Assembly: GCA_965226785.1 (NCBI GenBank)
Contig: CBDDEC010000002.1
Coordinates: 992,001-1,056,000, forward strand
From: CBDDEC01 sp965226785
GTDB lineage: Bacteria; Chloroflexota; Dehalococcoidia; UBA2979
Direction of reading: 5' to 3'
DNA length: 64,000 nt
Part shown: piece by piece, positions 33,023 to 41,912 of the stretch
How the letters are laid out: every line of letters begins with the position of its first letter
Numbering within the stretch: the stretch's first letter is position 1
Program-made: the position numbers and the translations under genes
The notes under the pieces: generated by a model
The model's database searches: none
What the model saw: only the letters and a program-made list of their open reading frames with translations
What the model was told of the DNA's origin: nothing

Positions 33023-34142
33023 GCGTGCCAACGGCGAAGGGAGCATCTACAAGCGGCGAGATGGTCGCTGGACGGCAGCAGTCACGCTGCCCAACGGTAA
33101 GCGTGAGCATCTGTACGCGAGGACTCGCGCTGAAGCCGAAAAGAAGAGGCGTCTCGTGCTTCGCCAGATGGACGACGGCCTTCCGCTCGTCGACGAGCGA
33201 GTCAGGGTCGCTGAGTACCTCGAGCGGTTCATTGAGACCGTTGGTAGAGCGACACTGAAGCCGCGAACACTCCGTGAGTACCAGCGGATCATTCGCCAAC
33301 ACCTAAACCCATCCTTGGGGCGTCTCAAGCTCCGTTCCCTGTCGCCGGAGCAGGTTCAGCAGTACATGAACGAGAAACTCGCGGCCGGACTGAGCGCTCA
33401 GTCCGTGAAGAACCACCACTCCGTCCTGCGCCGCGCTCTGTCGGACGCTGAACGGTGGGGCCTGGTCTCGCGCAACGTGGCGAAGCTCGTTACTCCTCCA
33501 CGAGTGGTAACCCCCGAGATCGAGCCGCTGACAACGCAAGAGGCCAGGCTGCTCATCGACGCTCTGGGCGAAGATCCGCTCGCCCCTGTCTACGAGGTCG
33601 CCCTCTCTCTGGGCCTTCGCCAAGGCGAGATCCTTGGACTCCAGTGGGACCACGTTGACCTCGAGGAGCGAACACTTCGTGTGAGCAAGGCGCTACAGCG
33701 CTTCGATGGCCGATACCACCTGGTGGAGGTGAAATCCGTCCGCAGCCGACGAACCCTTCCGTTGCCCGAGCACCTGGTGGGCACCTTGCGACGCCGGAAG
33801 CTTCGTCAGGCTGAGGAGCGACTCAAGGCGGGGTCCGAGTGGGGCGGCGAGTGGGATCTTGTATTCACGACGCCTCTTGGGCAGCCTCTTTCAGGTCCAT
33901 CGGTTACTCATCGATTCCAGAAGCTCTTGGCCCATGCAGGGATCCGGAGGAAGAGGTTTCACGACCTGCGCCACTCCTGCGGCTCATTTATGCTGGCTGA
34001 GGGCGTTCCGCTCCGCGTCGCGATGGAAGTGCTCGGCCACGCCTATATCTCGGTCACAGCGAACACTTACAGCCATGTGATGCCGGAGCTTTCAAGGGAT
34101 GCCGCAGAGCGTGTGGGTTCGCTGCTTTGGACCGGTGGGTGA
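33015..34142 (+). CDS. int: Tyrosine recombinase (phage-type integrase)
   Basis: 375 residues. The N-terminal AP2-like arm-binding domain is GEGSIYKRRDGRWTAAVTLP. The SAM-like core-binding domain covers residues ~60-150. The catalytic domain has R in LSLGLRQGEILGL, HDLRHS (H-x-x-R), LGHAYIS and the nucleophile Tyr in TANTYSHVMPE. GTG 33015 start. The gene lies 92 bp from intact tRNA-Arg, with paired arm-type repeats directly after its stop, so tRNA-Arg is the probable attachment gene. Confidence 0.93.
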   Translation: MSKRANGEGSIYKRRDGRWTAAVTLPNGKREHLYARTRAEAEKKRRLVLRQMDDGLPLVDERVRVAEYLERFIETVGRATLKPRTLREYQRIIRQHLNPSLGRLKLRSLSPEQVQQYMNEKLAAGLSAQSVKNHHSVLRRALSDAERWGLVSRNVAKLVTPPRVVTPEIEPLTTQEARLLIDALGEDPLAPVYEVALSLGLRQGEILGLQWDHVDLEERTLRVSKALQRFDGRYHLVEVKSVRSRRTLPLPEHLVGTLRRRKLRQAEERLKAGSEWGGEWDLVFTTPLGQPLSGPSVTHRFQKLLAHAGIRRKRFHDLRHSCGSFMLAEGVPLRVAMEVLGHAYISVTANTYSHVMPELSRDAAERVGSLLWTGG

Positions 34143-34146
34143 GCGG

Positions 34147-34168
34147 GTTGCTGTCACGGTTGCTGTCA
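34147..34168. repeat. Integrase arm-type direct repeats after the integrase gene
   Basis: GTTGCTGTCA at 34147-34156 and 34159-34168, 12-bp period, 4 bp after the integrase stop and 66 bp before tRNA-Arg. Identical over 24 bp to the reverse complement of 22788-22811. Confidence 0.65.
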
Positions 34169-34234
34169 AACGGCACTTATGTCGGCTCCCGTTCAGGCGA
34201 TGAGATCGCAATTTGAACCTAAATTACGGCTCGC

Positions 34235-34310
34235 GCGCCGGTAGCTCAGGGGATAGAGCAGCAGTCTTCGGAACTGCGGGTCGAGGGTTCGAATCCTTCC
34301 CGGCGCGCCA
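34235..34310 (+). tRNA. tRNA-Arg (anticodon UCG)
   Basis: Full cloverleaf: acceptor GCGCCGG/CCGGCGC, D-arm GCTC/GAGC, anticodon stem GCAGT/ACTGC with loop CTTCGGA (anticodon TCG), variable GGGTC, T-arm GAGGG/TTCGAAT/CCTTC (one G-T pair), discriminator G and encoded CCA. The only intact tRNA in the window and the apparent att site of the adjacent integrase. Confidence 0.93.
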
Positions 34311-34379
34311 ACCACTTTCTCAGTATTCAAGCAATCTCTGGGGTTGGTGCGTCCCGTGCGGGCGCGCCGAACTCGGACC

Positions 34380-34401
34380 GACAGCAACGCTGACAGCAAC
34401 C
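34380..34401. repeat. Integrase arm-type direct repeats on the far side of tRNA-Arg
   Basis: CGACAGCAAC (34380-34389) and TGACAGCAAC (34392-34401), 12-bp period, inverted relative to the 34147 pair. They sit at the 3' end of the broken integrase, as the first pair does at the intact one. Confidence 0.6.
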
Positions 34402-34404
34402 GAG

Positions 34405-34830
34405 GCAGCTCAGCACGGCGTCCATCATGGCCGCGCGCCTCACGCTGGAGCTTCGGTGTCACGTGGCTGTAGAGGTCCACGTCGTGGAGATCTGCGAGTG
34501 CCCTAGCATCTCTGACACGACCTTTGGGTGGATGTCGCTATCAAGGGAGGAGCGTCGCGGTCGCGTGCCGAAGGTCGTGAAACCTCACATCCTCAAGGCG
34601 GGCGCGGGCCAACAGCGGCTTGAACGACCGGCGACGAAGGTTCGAGGCGTCGATCGGCCCGCCGACCTCGGTTGAGAAAACAAGATCGTGATCGAGCCAG
34701 CTGCGCCCAGCCCGCAGCCGCTCGGCGGCTGGGTCAGCCTTGCGTCGTCGAAGTGCCACGACCGCTGCATGCAACAGCGCGATGCTCCGCTTGGATCGCT
34801 GCTCGAAGCCCTTCAGCTCCACCTCGCCGC
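34405..34830 (-). pseudogene. Second tyrosine recombinase, C-terminal remnant with frameshifts
   Basis: Minus strand. VFSTEVGGPID, FHDLRHATATLL, then in another frame HPKVVSEMLGHSQIS, then in a third LDLYSHVTPKLQREA with the nucleophile Tyr. At least two frame changes and no N-terminal half. It converges on tRNA-Arg from the opposite side to the intact integrase, so the tRNA was used by two elements. 34831-34962 holds no supported gene. Confidence 0.75.
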
Positions 34831-34962
34831 GGCTCTCACTCGAAGTCTTTGCCCTCCACCGCCTGCCGCACCACGTCCGAGACGAGGATGCCGTCGGGGC
34901 CTAGCAGAGCACGTACGTAATCACTATGATCCCCGCGGCCGGCAGCAAAGTGAGGCGAGCCC

Positions 34963-36243
34963 ATGACTGACGAACACCACCAGCTAGAACAGATCCCGCC
35001 GGCGCCCGACACGTATCGCGTGCAGGACATCAATTTCGTCAAGGACCCACACGAGACGCTCCGCAAGATGCGAGAGCAGTCGCGGATCCATCGTGCCGTT
35101 TCGCCGTTTTACCACCTCGGCATGCCTGGCCACGACGTCGTCACGCATTACGACGATGCGAGCGAGCTGCTGCGCTCGCGGGCGCACATCGTGGACCTTC
35201 GCAAGCTGCCGGAGGGTGATCCCCGACGCCGGGATAGTTACCCCGGGTGGGACGACGCGCTACCCCCCAGCCTCGTCGTTCTGGACCCACCTGAGCACGA
35301 CCGCATCCGCGGGCTCGTGAACAAGGCCTTCACGCCACGTGCGATCGAGGCGCTCAAGCCCCGCATCGCCGAGATCGCCCATGAACTGCTCGACGCGGCT
35401 GACGGACAGACCGAGATCGATTTCATCGAGACGCTCGCCAGCCCATTGCCGGTCATGGTGATCGCGGAACTGATCGGAGTAGCCGCTGCCGATCGCGATC
35501 GGTTCGAGACCTGGATAAACACGACAGCCACGATCAGCCCGGAGGACTTCAAGGACGAGGAGTCCACGCGTCGCTGGACGAACGCGGCGAACCAGGCGTC
35601 GAACGCGCTCACCGATTACTTCCGCGGGCAGATCGAACTGCGGAGAATCAAACCGGGCAACGACCTGATTTCGCGCCTGATCGAGGTCGAGGAGGAGGAG
35701 GATCGGATTGCCGAGCCGGAGATAATCGCACTCTGCAAGCAACTGCTCGGCGCTGGCATCGTCGTCACGACGGCCATGCTGGGGAACGGGCTGCTGGCCC
35801 TGTTGCGCCACCCGGACCAGATGCAGCTGCTCCGAAACGATCGAGAGCTTGTGCCTTCAGCCGTCGAGGAGATGCTGCGCTACGCGCCGCCCGCTGCGGG
35901 CCCGCAGCGCCTCATGGCGCGAGACACCGAGATCGGCGGCTGCCCCGTAGGCATGCATCGCGGTGTCCTCGCTTCGGTGGTCGGCGCGAACCGCGATCCT
36001 GCCGTGTTCGAGGACCCGGATCGTTTCGACGTCACACGCACGGAGAACCGGCACCTGACATTCGGTGCTGGCCTCCACTACTGCATCGGGGCGCCGCTCG
36101 CGCGGGCACAGGCGCAGGCGGTGCTGCACGAGCTACTGGATCGCTACGAGCACATCGAAGCCGGGATCCCGTTTGGGGACGTCGAGTTTCGCTGGAACGG
36201 CAACACCCTCGGCGTGCCCTCGTTGCCGCTGCGGGTCAGCTAG
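34963..36243 (+). CDS. Cytochrome P450
   Basis: 426 residues, soluble bacterial class. Heme loop FGAGLHYCIGAPLAR near residue 366, K-helix EEMLR (ExxR) near residue 304, and the meander region are normal. The I-helix reads LLGAGIVVTTAMLGNG where most P450s have A-G-x-E/D-T-T, so the acid of the acid-alcohol pair is replaced by Val. This may signal an altered oxygen-activation route or a non-hydroxylating reaction. No ferredoxin or reductase gene is adjacent. ATG 34963 overlaps none of the element genes. Confidence 0.9.
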   Translation: MTDEHHQLEQIPPAPDTYRVQDINFVKDPHETLRKMREQSRIHRAVSPFYHLGMPGHDVVTHYDDASELLRSRAHIVDLRKLPEGDPRRRDSYPGWDDALPPSLVVLDPPEHDRIRGLVNKAFTPRAIEALKPRIAEIAHELLDAADGQTEIDFIETLASPLPVMVIAELIGVAAADRDRFETWINTTATISPEDFKDEESTRRWTNAANQASNALTDYFRGQIELRRIKPGNDLISRLIEVEEEEDRIAEPEIIALCKQLLGAGIVVTTAMLGNGLLALLRHPDQMQLLRNDRELVPSAVEEMLRYAPPAAGPQRLMARDTEIGGCPVGMHRGVLASVVGANRDPAVFEDPDRFDVTRTENRHLTFGAGLHYCIGAPLARAQAQAVLHELLDRYEHIEAGIPFGDVEFRWNGNTLGVPSLPLRVS

Positions 36244-36252
36244 CTGCCCGGT

Positions 36253-36360
36253 TCACGCTCGCTGGGTCACCTCGAACAACGGCACCGGCTCGTCGGACCC
36301 CTTTAATTGCGCCTCGCCCACGAGGCGAACTCAAACCCCTTGCCGAGCAGCAGCTGCAGC
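36253..36360 (-). pseudogene. Class III adenylate cyclase, C-terminal remnant
   Basis: Minus-strand VGEAQLKGSDEPVPLFEVTQ ending at TGA 36255 matches the final strands of class III cyclase domains (L-K-G-x-x-E-P-V-x-L-Y-E-V). LLLGKGFEFA precedes it in a shifted frame. Only about 35 codons survive. Confidence 0.5.
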
Positions 36361-36427
36361 ACGACACGTGCCTCCGCCTACTACGCCGCGTAGAGTGGAG
36401 AGGCGGCGAACCTGGTGAGGAGTCGTC

Positions 36428-36826
36428 GTGCAAACCCTCCAACTTGCGTTGTTCGGCCTCATTGCCGTCGTCCTCGTCTTCTTCCTCGGCTCCGCAGTGC
36501 TCGGTGGCGTCTTTCTAGCGACCGATGACGGCGCACAGGAGTTGATCTCCGGTGACGCAGAGGACATCAGCGTGCGGGTCGAAGGGACCCGCGGTCTGCG
36601 GTTCGTGGGTGCGATCGGATCGGTGGGCAGCAATCGAAGCGTCGAGGGAGCCGTACCGGCGAGCTACACCCTGGAGGGTGAAGGGAGCCACGGTGTCTTC
36701 ACCGTGTTCTTCCAGAAGATGGTGGCCCCCGGCACCCTGCGCATCACGCTGATGTGTCGCGAAGGGATGCAGACGAGTGAGACGACAGCAAACTACGGTG
36801 CGGTGACCGTCACCTGCACACCCTAG
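36428..36826 (+). CDS. Membrane-anchored small protein, unknown function
   Basis: 132 residues, GTG 36428. Residues 5-32 form one hydrophobic helix (LALFGLIAVVLVFFLGSAVL), so it is an N-terminally anchored or secreted protein. The rest is beta-rich (DISVRVEGTRGLRFVGAIG, HGVFTVFFQKM) with two cysteines (LMCREG, VTCTP) that could form a disulfide outside the membrane. No family recognised. Confidence 0.6.
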   Translation: MQTLQLALFGLIAVVLVFFLGSAVLGGVFLATDDGAQELISGDAEDISVRVEGTRGLRFVGAIGSVGSNRSVEGAVPASYTLEGEGSHGVFTVFFQKMVAPGTLRITLMCREGMQTSETTANYGAVTVTCTP

Positions 36827-36979
36827 GTAAGCGAGCGTCACGCCACCACCCGGTTCTCAGTGCCCGCCATGGCGTCCCGCCCCGATCGCCTCTCCGGACG
36901 CGCCGCGGTCGAGCCGCCAACGCTCGAGGGGTGCGAAACGGCTTCTCGGATGACATTGTCTGAGCGGAAAGGGCGTGTC

Positions 36980-37501
36980 ATGACCGCCGATCTCTTCATC
37001 TTGACCGGAGCACCCGGGACCGGGAAGACTGCGATCCTGGCCGGGCTGGGCTCAGAGATCGCCACGGTCGCCGAACCGGCGCGCGAGGTGCTGGCAGAGC
37101 GACGGGCGGCCGGGGAGGTGGCGCTCTCGCCCTCAGACTTTGTGGGGCGGCTGCTCCACAAATCGATCGAGAAGCACAAGCGCGCCTTAGCCCGCCCCGG
37201 GATCGTCGTGTTCGACCGAGGGGTGCCGGACTGCGTCGCGCATGCCCACCAGATCGGCGCCGATCCGACCGATGCAGCGCTGGCTGCGAAGGAGTACCGC
37301 TACCACCCCGAGGTCCTGATCGCCGAGCCGTGGGCCGATATCTACACCAACGACGACGAGCGGACGATGAGCTTCGAACTGACGCTGAGGTTTCACGAGC
37401 ACCTCGTCGCGGCTTACGACGAGGCCGGGTACCGCCTGGTCGCAGTGCCCCAGGTGGCTCTTGAGAGCCGAACCGCGTTCGTTCGTTCCTTCGTGACCTA
37501 G
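36980..37501 (+). CDS. P-loop NTPase of the AAA_28 type
   Basis: 173 residues from ATG 36980. Walker A GAPGTGKTA at residues ~8-16, a Walker B-like IVVFDRGVPDCV near residue 75 and a helical C-terminus. Length and pattern fit AAA_28-type nucleotide kinases or NTPases (the FLILTGAPGTGKT start). Substrate unknown. Confidence 0.75.
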   Translation: MTADLFILTGAPGTGKTAILAGLGSEIATVAEPAREVLAERRAAGEVALSPSDFVGRLLHKSIEKHKRALARPGIVVFDRGVPDCVAHAHQIGADPTDAALAAKEYRYHPEVLIAEPWADIYTNDDERTMSFELTLRFHEHLVAAYDEAGYRLVAVPQVALESRTAFVRSFVT

Positions 37502-37600
37502 CCCGCGGCCCGTCGCCGGTCAGCTCGGAACCCTCGATCGCTGCGGCTGCGATGCCAGCTGCCGCAATAGGTGCGCTATCGTCCCGCGGGAGGGCCAGTG

Positions 37601-38467
37601 ATGACGCAACCACTGATGGCCGGTCGAGTCTGCCTCGTGACTGGGGCCAGCTCCGGCATCGGCCGGGAGACGGCGCTCGGCCTGGCCCGGCTCGGTGTGA
37701 CGCTGGTCATCCAGGGGCGCGATCCCGACCGCAGTGCGTCGGCGCTCGCCGAGGTGCGTGCTGCCTCGAGCGGCGGTTCCGTGGAGCTCATCACCGCGGA
37801 CCTGTCGTCGCTGGCCGAGGTGCGACGATTGGCCGACGAGGTTCAACAGCGCCACGACCGGCTCGATGTGCTGGTCAACAACGCGGGGGTGTTCCGCATG
37901 GGGCGCGAGCTGACGGCGGACGGGCTCGAGTACACCTTCGCGCTCAACCACCTCGCGTACTTCCTGTTGACGACGCTGCTGCTGGAGCGGCTGACCGCCT
38001 CGGCGCCCGCACGAATCGTCAACGTCTCTTCGGCCGCGCATCGTCGCGCACGCATCAACTTCGACGACCTGATGGGCGAAGAACGGTACCGCGGCGGCGC
38101 CGCCTACGGGCAGTCGAAGCTCGCGAACATCCTCTTCACGGTCGAGCTGGCGAGGCGGCTCGAGGGCAGCGGTGTTACGGCGAACAGCCTGCACCCCGGT
38201 TTCGTCGCCTCGAACTTCGGCAGCGGCAACAACACTGGCCTGGGACGAGCGATGCGCGTCGCCATCCGCCTCCTGCGCCCGTTTGCCCGATCGCCGCAGC
38301 GTGGCGCGGAGAGTTCGATTTACCTCGCGTCGTCACAAGAGGCCGAAGGCGTCACCGGCCGCTACTTCATTGACTCTCGCGAGGCACAGCCGAGTGCCGC
38401 TGCCAGAGACGCCGCCGTCGCCGAGCGCCTGTGGACCGTCAGCGAACGCTTGACCGCGGCTGGCTGA
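37601..38467 (+). CDS. Short-chain dehydrogenase/reductase (retinol-dehydrogenase-like)
   Basis: 288 residues, ATG 37601 after GGGAGGG. TGASSGIGRETALGLARLG binds NAD(P). NNAG is in LVNNAGVF, the catalytic Ser in VNVSSAAH and YxxxK in AAYGQSKLANI. The long C-terminal region with NSLHPGFVASNF resembles retinol dehydrogenase/WW-domain oxidoreductase-like SDRs. Soluble oxidoreductase of unknown alcohol or ketone. Confidence 0.9.
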   Translation: MTQPLMAGRVCLVTGASSGIGRETALGLARLGVTLVIQGRDPDRSASALAEVRAASSGGSVELITADLSSLAEVRRLADEVQQRHDRLDVLVNNAGVFRMGRELTADGLEYTFALNHLAYFLLTTLLLERLTASAPARIVNVSSAAHRRARINFDDLMGEERYRGGAAYGQSKLANILFTVELARRLEGSGVTANSLHPGFVASNFGSGNNTGLGRAMRVAIRLLRPFARSPQRGAESSIYLASSQEAEGVTGRYFIDSREAQPSAAARDAAVAERLWTVSERLTAAG

Positions 38468-38501
38468 AGATTCGGCGGGTCGATCCGCATCGGCGCAGTC
38501 G

Positions 38502-39071
38502 TCACTCCCAGCCACGCCAGTTGACCCGCGCTGGCTCGCGGGTGCGCGTGTCGGGCGGGGCGCTGGGTGCGGGGTAGCCGAGATAGACGTAAGCGACGAT
38601 GTGGTCGCTGTCGCCGAGGCCCAGGTGTTCACGCGCGGCGGGGTAGCGGGCCATCGCTCCGGTTCGCCACTTCGCTGCCAGTCCCTCCGCGTGGGCCGCC
38701 AGGAGCAGGTTCTGAGTGGCGCAGCAGCAGGCTGCGTAGTCCTCGCGATCGACCACGGGGTCGGAGTTGCCTTCCTGGCTCACCACGATCACCACCGGAG
38801 CACGCAGGAGCTTCACCCGCGCTGCCTGTACCTCACCCGCAGCGACGGGGTCGCCGAGGTCCAGGTCATCTGCGATCGCGTCGGCGATCGCGTCACCCAT
38901 CGCCTGGCGCGCTTCGCCGGTAAGCACGTGAAAGCGCCACGGTTCCGTGAGGTGATGGTTTGGCGCCCAGACTGCGGCGTCGATGATGCGCCGCACCGTC
39001 TCGCGAGTTGGCACCTGGTCTGTCAGCGCGCTGACGCTCCGTCGAGCGCGTAGAACCTCGAAGACGTCCAT
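38502..39071 (-). CDS. Nitroreductase-family flavoprotein
   Basis: 189 residues from ATG 39071. RARRSVSALTDQVP near the N-terminus binds FMN phosphate. WAPNHHLTEPWRFHVL, CCCATQNLLLAAHAEGLAAKWRTG and the C-terminal VAYVYLGYPA are standard family blocks. NAD(P)H-dependent reductase of nitro compounds, quinones or similar. Divergently placed from the phosphotriesterase-like gene. Confidence 0.88.
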   Translation of the reverse strand: MDVFEVLRARRSVSALTDQVPTRETVRRIIDAAVWAPNHHLTEPWRFHVLTGEARQAMGDAIADAIADDLDLGDPVAAGEVQAARVKLLRAPVVIVVSQEGNSDPVVDREDYAACCCATQNLLLAAHAEGLAAKWRTGAMARYPAAREHLGLGDSDHIVAYVYLGYPAPSAPPDTRTREPARVNWRGWE

Positions 39072-39210
39072 GGCAATCGCTCCTGTCGATCTAAGGTACG
39101 GCCACACCGCACCGTGCCGCGCGCACCAGCCCCGGCGCACGCCCTCCGGCCCGACGCGCCTGATGTACCGTGTGCGCCCACCACGCGCGCCGAGCGGAGA
39201 TGGACCCACC

Positions 39211-40248
39211 ATGACTGTCGGCCAGGTGCGGACCGTTCGAGGCGACATCGAGCCCGCCGCGCTCGGCCCGACGATGACGCACGAGCACCTGCTGATCGGC
39301 TTCGGGCGATGGCGTCGTGAGGCCGGTGCGCTTCCGCCCGCGCCGGATCTGCCGATCACGCTCGCCAACCGTGGTCACATCGCGCGCCATGGAGGCGGCA
39401 CTGACCATGGCCTCGATGACCTCGACGTCGCGATCGAGGAGACGCGCATGTACGCCGCCGCCGGCGGTGGGGCGATGGTCGACGCGACCAACCCGGACCT
39501 CGCGCGCGACCCGGAAGCGCTGCTGGCGATCTCTGAGGCCACGGGCGTCCACGTCGTGATGGGCGCTGGGCACTACGTGAACGGCCACCACCCCCTGGAT
39601 ATGGACGAGCGCAGCGACGAGCAGCTCTTTGCCGAGATCGTCGCGGACGTGACCGAGGGGGCGGACGGCACGTCGATCCGCTCGGGGGTGATCGGCGAGA
39701 TCGGCTGCGAGTATCCGCTGCATCCCAGCGAGGAGAAGACACTGCGAGCAGCCACCCGGGCCTCCCTGGCCACCGGCGCGGCGCTGCTGATTCACCCGGG
39801 CCGCGACGTACGCGCGCCCCTGGACGCGATGCGTGTGGTCGGTGAGGCGGGCGGGCGACCGGAGCGGACGATCGTCGGACACCTCGACCGCACGCTCTTC
39901 AGCGACGAGTCGCTGCTGGCGCTGGCGGAGACCGGTTGCTACCTCGAGTTCGATCTGTTCGGACAGGAATCGTCGTGGTACCTCCACGATGAGATCGACA
40001 TGCCCAACGACGCAACGCGCATCGACTACCTGCGCAAGCTGATCGCCGAGGGCCACGGCGAGCGACTGCTGGTCGCGCAGGACATCTGCCGCAAGACCGC
40101 GCTGCGCACTTACGGCGGCGAGGGCTACGCGCACATCCTTGAGGATGTCGTGCCCGTGATGCGGCGCAAGGGCATGTCCGAGGCAGAGATCGATGCGATC
40201 GTCGTCGACAACCCGGCGCGCATCCTCGCTCTGGTCGAGCCGCGCTGA
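39211..40248 (+). CDS. Phosphotriesterase-family metallohydrolase
   Basis: 345 residues from ATG 39211. TMTHEHLLI supplies the HxH metal ligands. The Lys/Glu strand region is VIGEIGCEYPLHPSEE, where Glu takes the bridging position often held by carboxylated Lys. His ligands follow in LLIHPGR and IVGHLDR, and the Asp in LLVAQDICRK. Closest to the lactonase/aryldialkylphosphatase-like branch. Followed at 22 bp by the amidohydrolase gene. Confidence 0.88.
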   Translation: MTVGQVRTVRGDIEPAALGPTMTHEHLLIGFGRWRREAGALPPAPDLPITLANRGHIARHGGGTDHGLDDLDVAIEETRMYAAAGGGAMVDATNPDLARDPEALLAISEATGVHVVMGAGHYVNGHHPLDMDERSDEQLFAEIVADVTEGADGTSIRSGVIGEIGCEYPLHPSEEKTLRAATRASLATGAALLIHPGRDVRAPLDAMRVVGEAGGRPERTIVGHLDRTLFSDESLLALAETGCYLEFDLFGQESSWYLHDEIDMPNDATRIDYLRKLIAEGHGERLLVAQDICRKTALRTYGGEGYAHILEDVVPVMRRKGMSEAEIDAIVVDNPARILALVEPR

Positions 40249-40270
40249 GCTCTGGAGGAAGGGACACTCG

Positions 40271-41136
40271 ATGAGCGAGATCATCGACTTTCGCGTCACG
40301 CTGCCAGCCTCGGAGTGGGTCGACTCCTCGGAGGGGCGAGACAACGAGTACATGGCGAACTACGGCCGCATCTACACGCGGGAGCGCGGAGGTGGCGACA
40401 ACGCGGCAGCGATGGTGGAGGCGTTCATGGCCGCGGGCATCGACCGCGCCGTGCTGCAGGCGGAGTGGGCCGACGGGGACTACCGCCGCATGAACGACGC
40501 CGTGCACCGCATCGTCGCCGAGCACCGCGACCGCCTCGTTGGCTACGTGACCGTGAACCCCGGGACGAGCGACGACATGGCCGCCACGGTCGAGCGCGAG
40601 GTGCGTGAGCGCGGCGCACGAGGGGTCAACCTGCAGCCGTTCTCCTACCGACTGCTGGCCAACGACCGGCGCTTCTACCCGCTCTACCAGAAGTGCCAGG
40701 AGCTGGGCGTGCCGGTCACGATCCACACCTCGATCAACTTCTCCAACGACCGACCGATCGAGTTTGGGCGTCCGCTCTACCTCTGCGACGTGGCGTGCGA
40801 CTTCCCGGACCTCGTGATCGTCGCCAACCACGGCGGGTGGCCCTGGGTGCCAGAGCTCGTCGCCGTCGCCGGAAGCACGCCAACGTCTTCATAGAGATCG
40901 GCGCGGTCGCTCCGAAGTACATCGGTACGCCGGGCACGGGGTGGGAGCTGCTGATGCAGCACGGCAACTCGTCGCTGCTGAGCGACCGCGTGCTGTTCGC
41001 CACCGACAACATGATCCCGTATGCCCGCGCCGTCGAAGAGCTGCAGGCACTGCCGCTCAAGGACGTAGTCAAAGAGCGCTGGCTCGGCGGCAACGCCGCG
41101 CGGCTGCTGGAACAGGTGGAGTCTCGTGTCTCCTGA
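40271..41136 (+). pseudogene. Amidohydrolase_2-family hydrolase, single-base frameshift
   Basis: From ATG 40271 the frame reads MSEIIDFRVTLP to VPELVAVA at about 40869. It then shifts by -1, and RKHANVFIEIGAVAPKYIG continues in the next frame to the stop at 41136. One missing C in GTCGCCCGG explains it. The whole product, about 288 residues, is a normal amidohydrolase (HTSINFSNDRP, ANHGGWPWVPE, FATDNMIP). Either a recent mutation or a sequencing error. Overlaps the enoyl-CoA hydratase gene by 11 bp. Confidence 0.75.
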
Positions 41137-41911
41137 CCCCTCAACGACCGAAGTCACGTACGAGGTCGATGGCCAGATCGCGACGCTGACGGTGAATCGG
41201 CCCGAGAAGATGAACGCGATGACCGATGCGATGTACGCCGCGATCGGCGATGCCGTGCGCGCGGCCGAGGGCGATCGCGAAGTGCGCGCGATGATCGTGA
41301 CTGGTGCCGGGACCACCGCCTTCTCGGCCGGGCATGACCTCGCGGAGCTCGCCGACCGTGGGGAGGGCCTGGGCTGGCAGCCGTGGCGCGGGCGGCGCTT
41401 CGACAACGGCCTCGAATGCTCGAAGCCACTGATCGCGGCGATCAACGGCTACTGCCTCGCCGGTGGGCTCGAGCTGGCGCTCTTCTGCGACATCCGCATC
41501 GCCACCCCGTCGGCGCAGTTTGGGGCGCCCGAGGTGAAGCGCGGCATCCTGCACGGCTATGGCGCGTTGCGCCTGCCCGAGATTGTGGGCACGTCGAGCG
41601 CGATGGAGCTGCTGCTCACCGGCGACTTCATGGACGCGGAAACGGCGCTCCGCGCAGGCCTCGTCAGCCGCGTCGTGCCCGCGGCAGAGTTGCTCCCGAC
41701 TGCCCGCAGTATCGCCGAGACGATCGGCGCGAACGCACCGATCGCGGTGCGGCTGATCAAGGAACTCGCCGTGCGCGGCCGCGAGTTGCCGCTCGCCGAC
41801 GGGCTGCGTCTCTACCAGGAGTATTCGCGTCTTGCCTCCGCCTCGGACGACGCGCGCGAGGGCACGCGTGCCTTCGTCGAAAAGCGCGAGGCCGAGTTCA
41901 AGGGCGAGTAG
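41126..41911 (+). CDS. Enoyl-CoA hydratase/isomerase (crotonase family)
   Basis: 261 residues from GTG 41126. The oxyanion-hole segments are TAFSAGHDLAEL and NGYCLAGGLELALFCD. The first catalytic Glu position is conserved in GGLELA and a second Glu lies in GAPEVKRGI. Acts on an acyl-CoA double bond. Its neighbours, a CoA-transferase just downstream and amidohydrolase upstream, suggest a degradation pathway for an aromatic or alicyclic acid activated as CoA thioester. Confidence 0.9.
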   Translation: MSPDPSTTEVTYEVDGQIATLTVNRPEKMNAMTDAMYAAIGDAVRAAEGDREVRAMIVTGAGTTAFSAGHDLAELADRGEGLGWQPWRGRRFDNGLECSKPLIAAINGYCLAGGLELALFCDIRIATPSAQFGAPEVKRGILHGYGALRLPEIVGTSSAMELLLTGDFMDAETALRAGLVSRVVPAAELLPTARSIAETIGANAPIAVRLIKELAVRGRELPLADGLRLYQEYSRLASASDDAREGTRAFVEKREAEFKGE

Positions 41912-41912
41912 G

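Noticed and set aside
34193..34480. Minus-strand 95-codon frame crossing tRNA-Arg
   Set aside because: The stretch resembling GRIRTLDPQFRR is a well-known artefact of translating tRNA genes in antisense; only its first part (LYSHVT) belongs to the broken integrase.
34836..34943. Possible C-terminal fragment on the minus strand upstream of the P450
   Set aside because: HSDYVRALLGPDG faintly resembles a CoA-transferase tail but is too short and partly overlaps the P450 leader; not listed as a feature.
39091..40353. Minus-strand 420-codon frame
   Set aside because: Antisense to the phosphotriesterase-family gene, whose metal-site motifs are intact on the plus strand.
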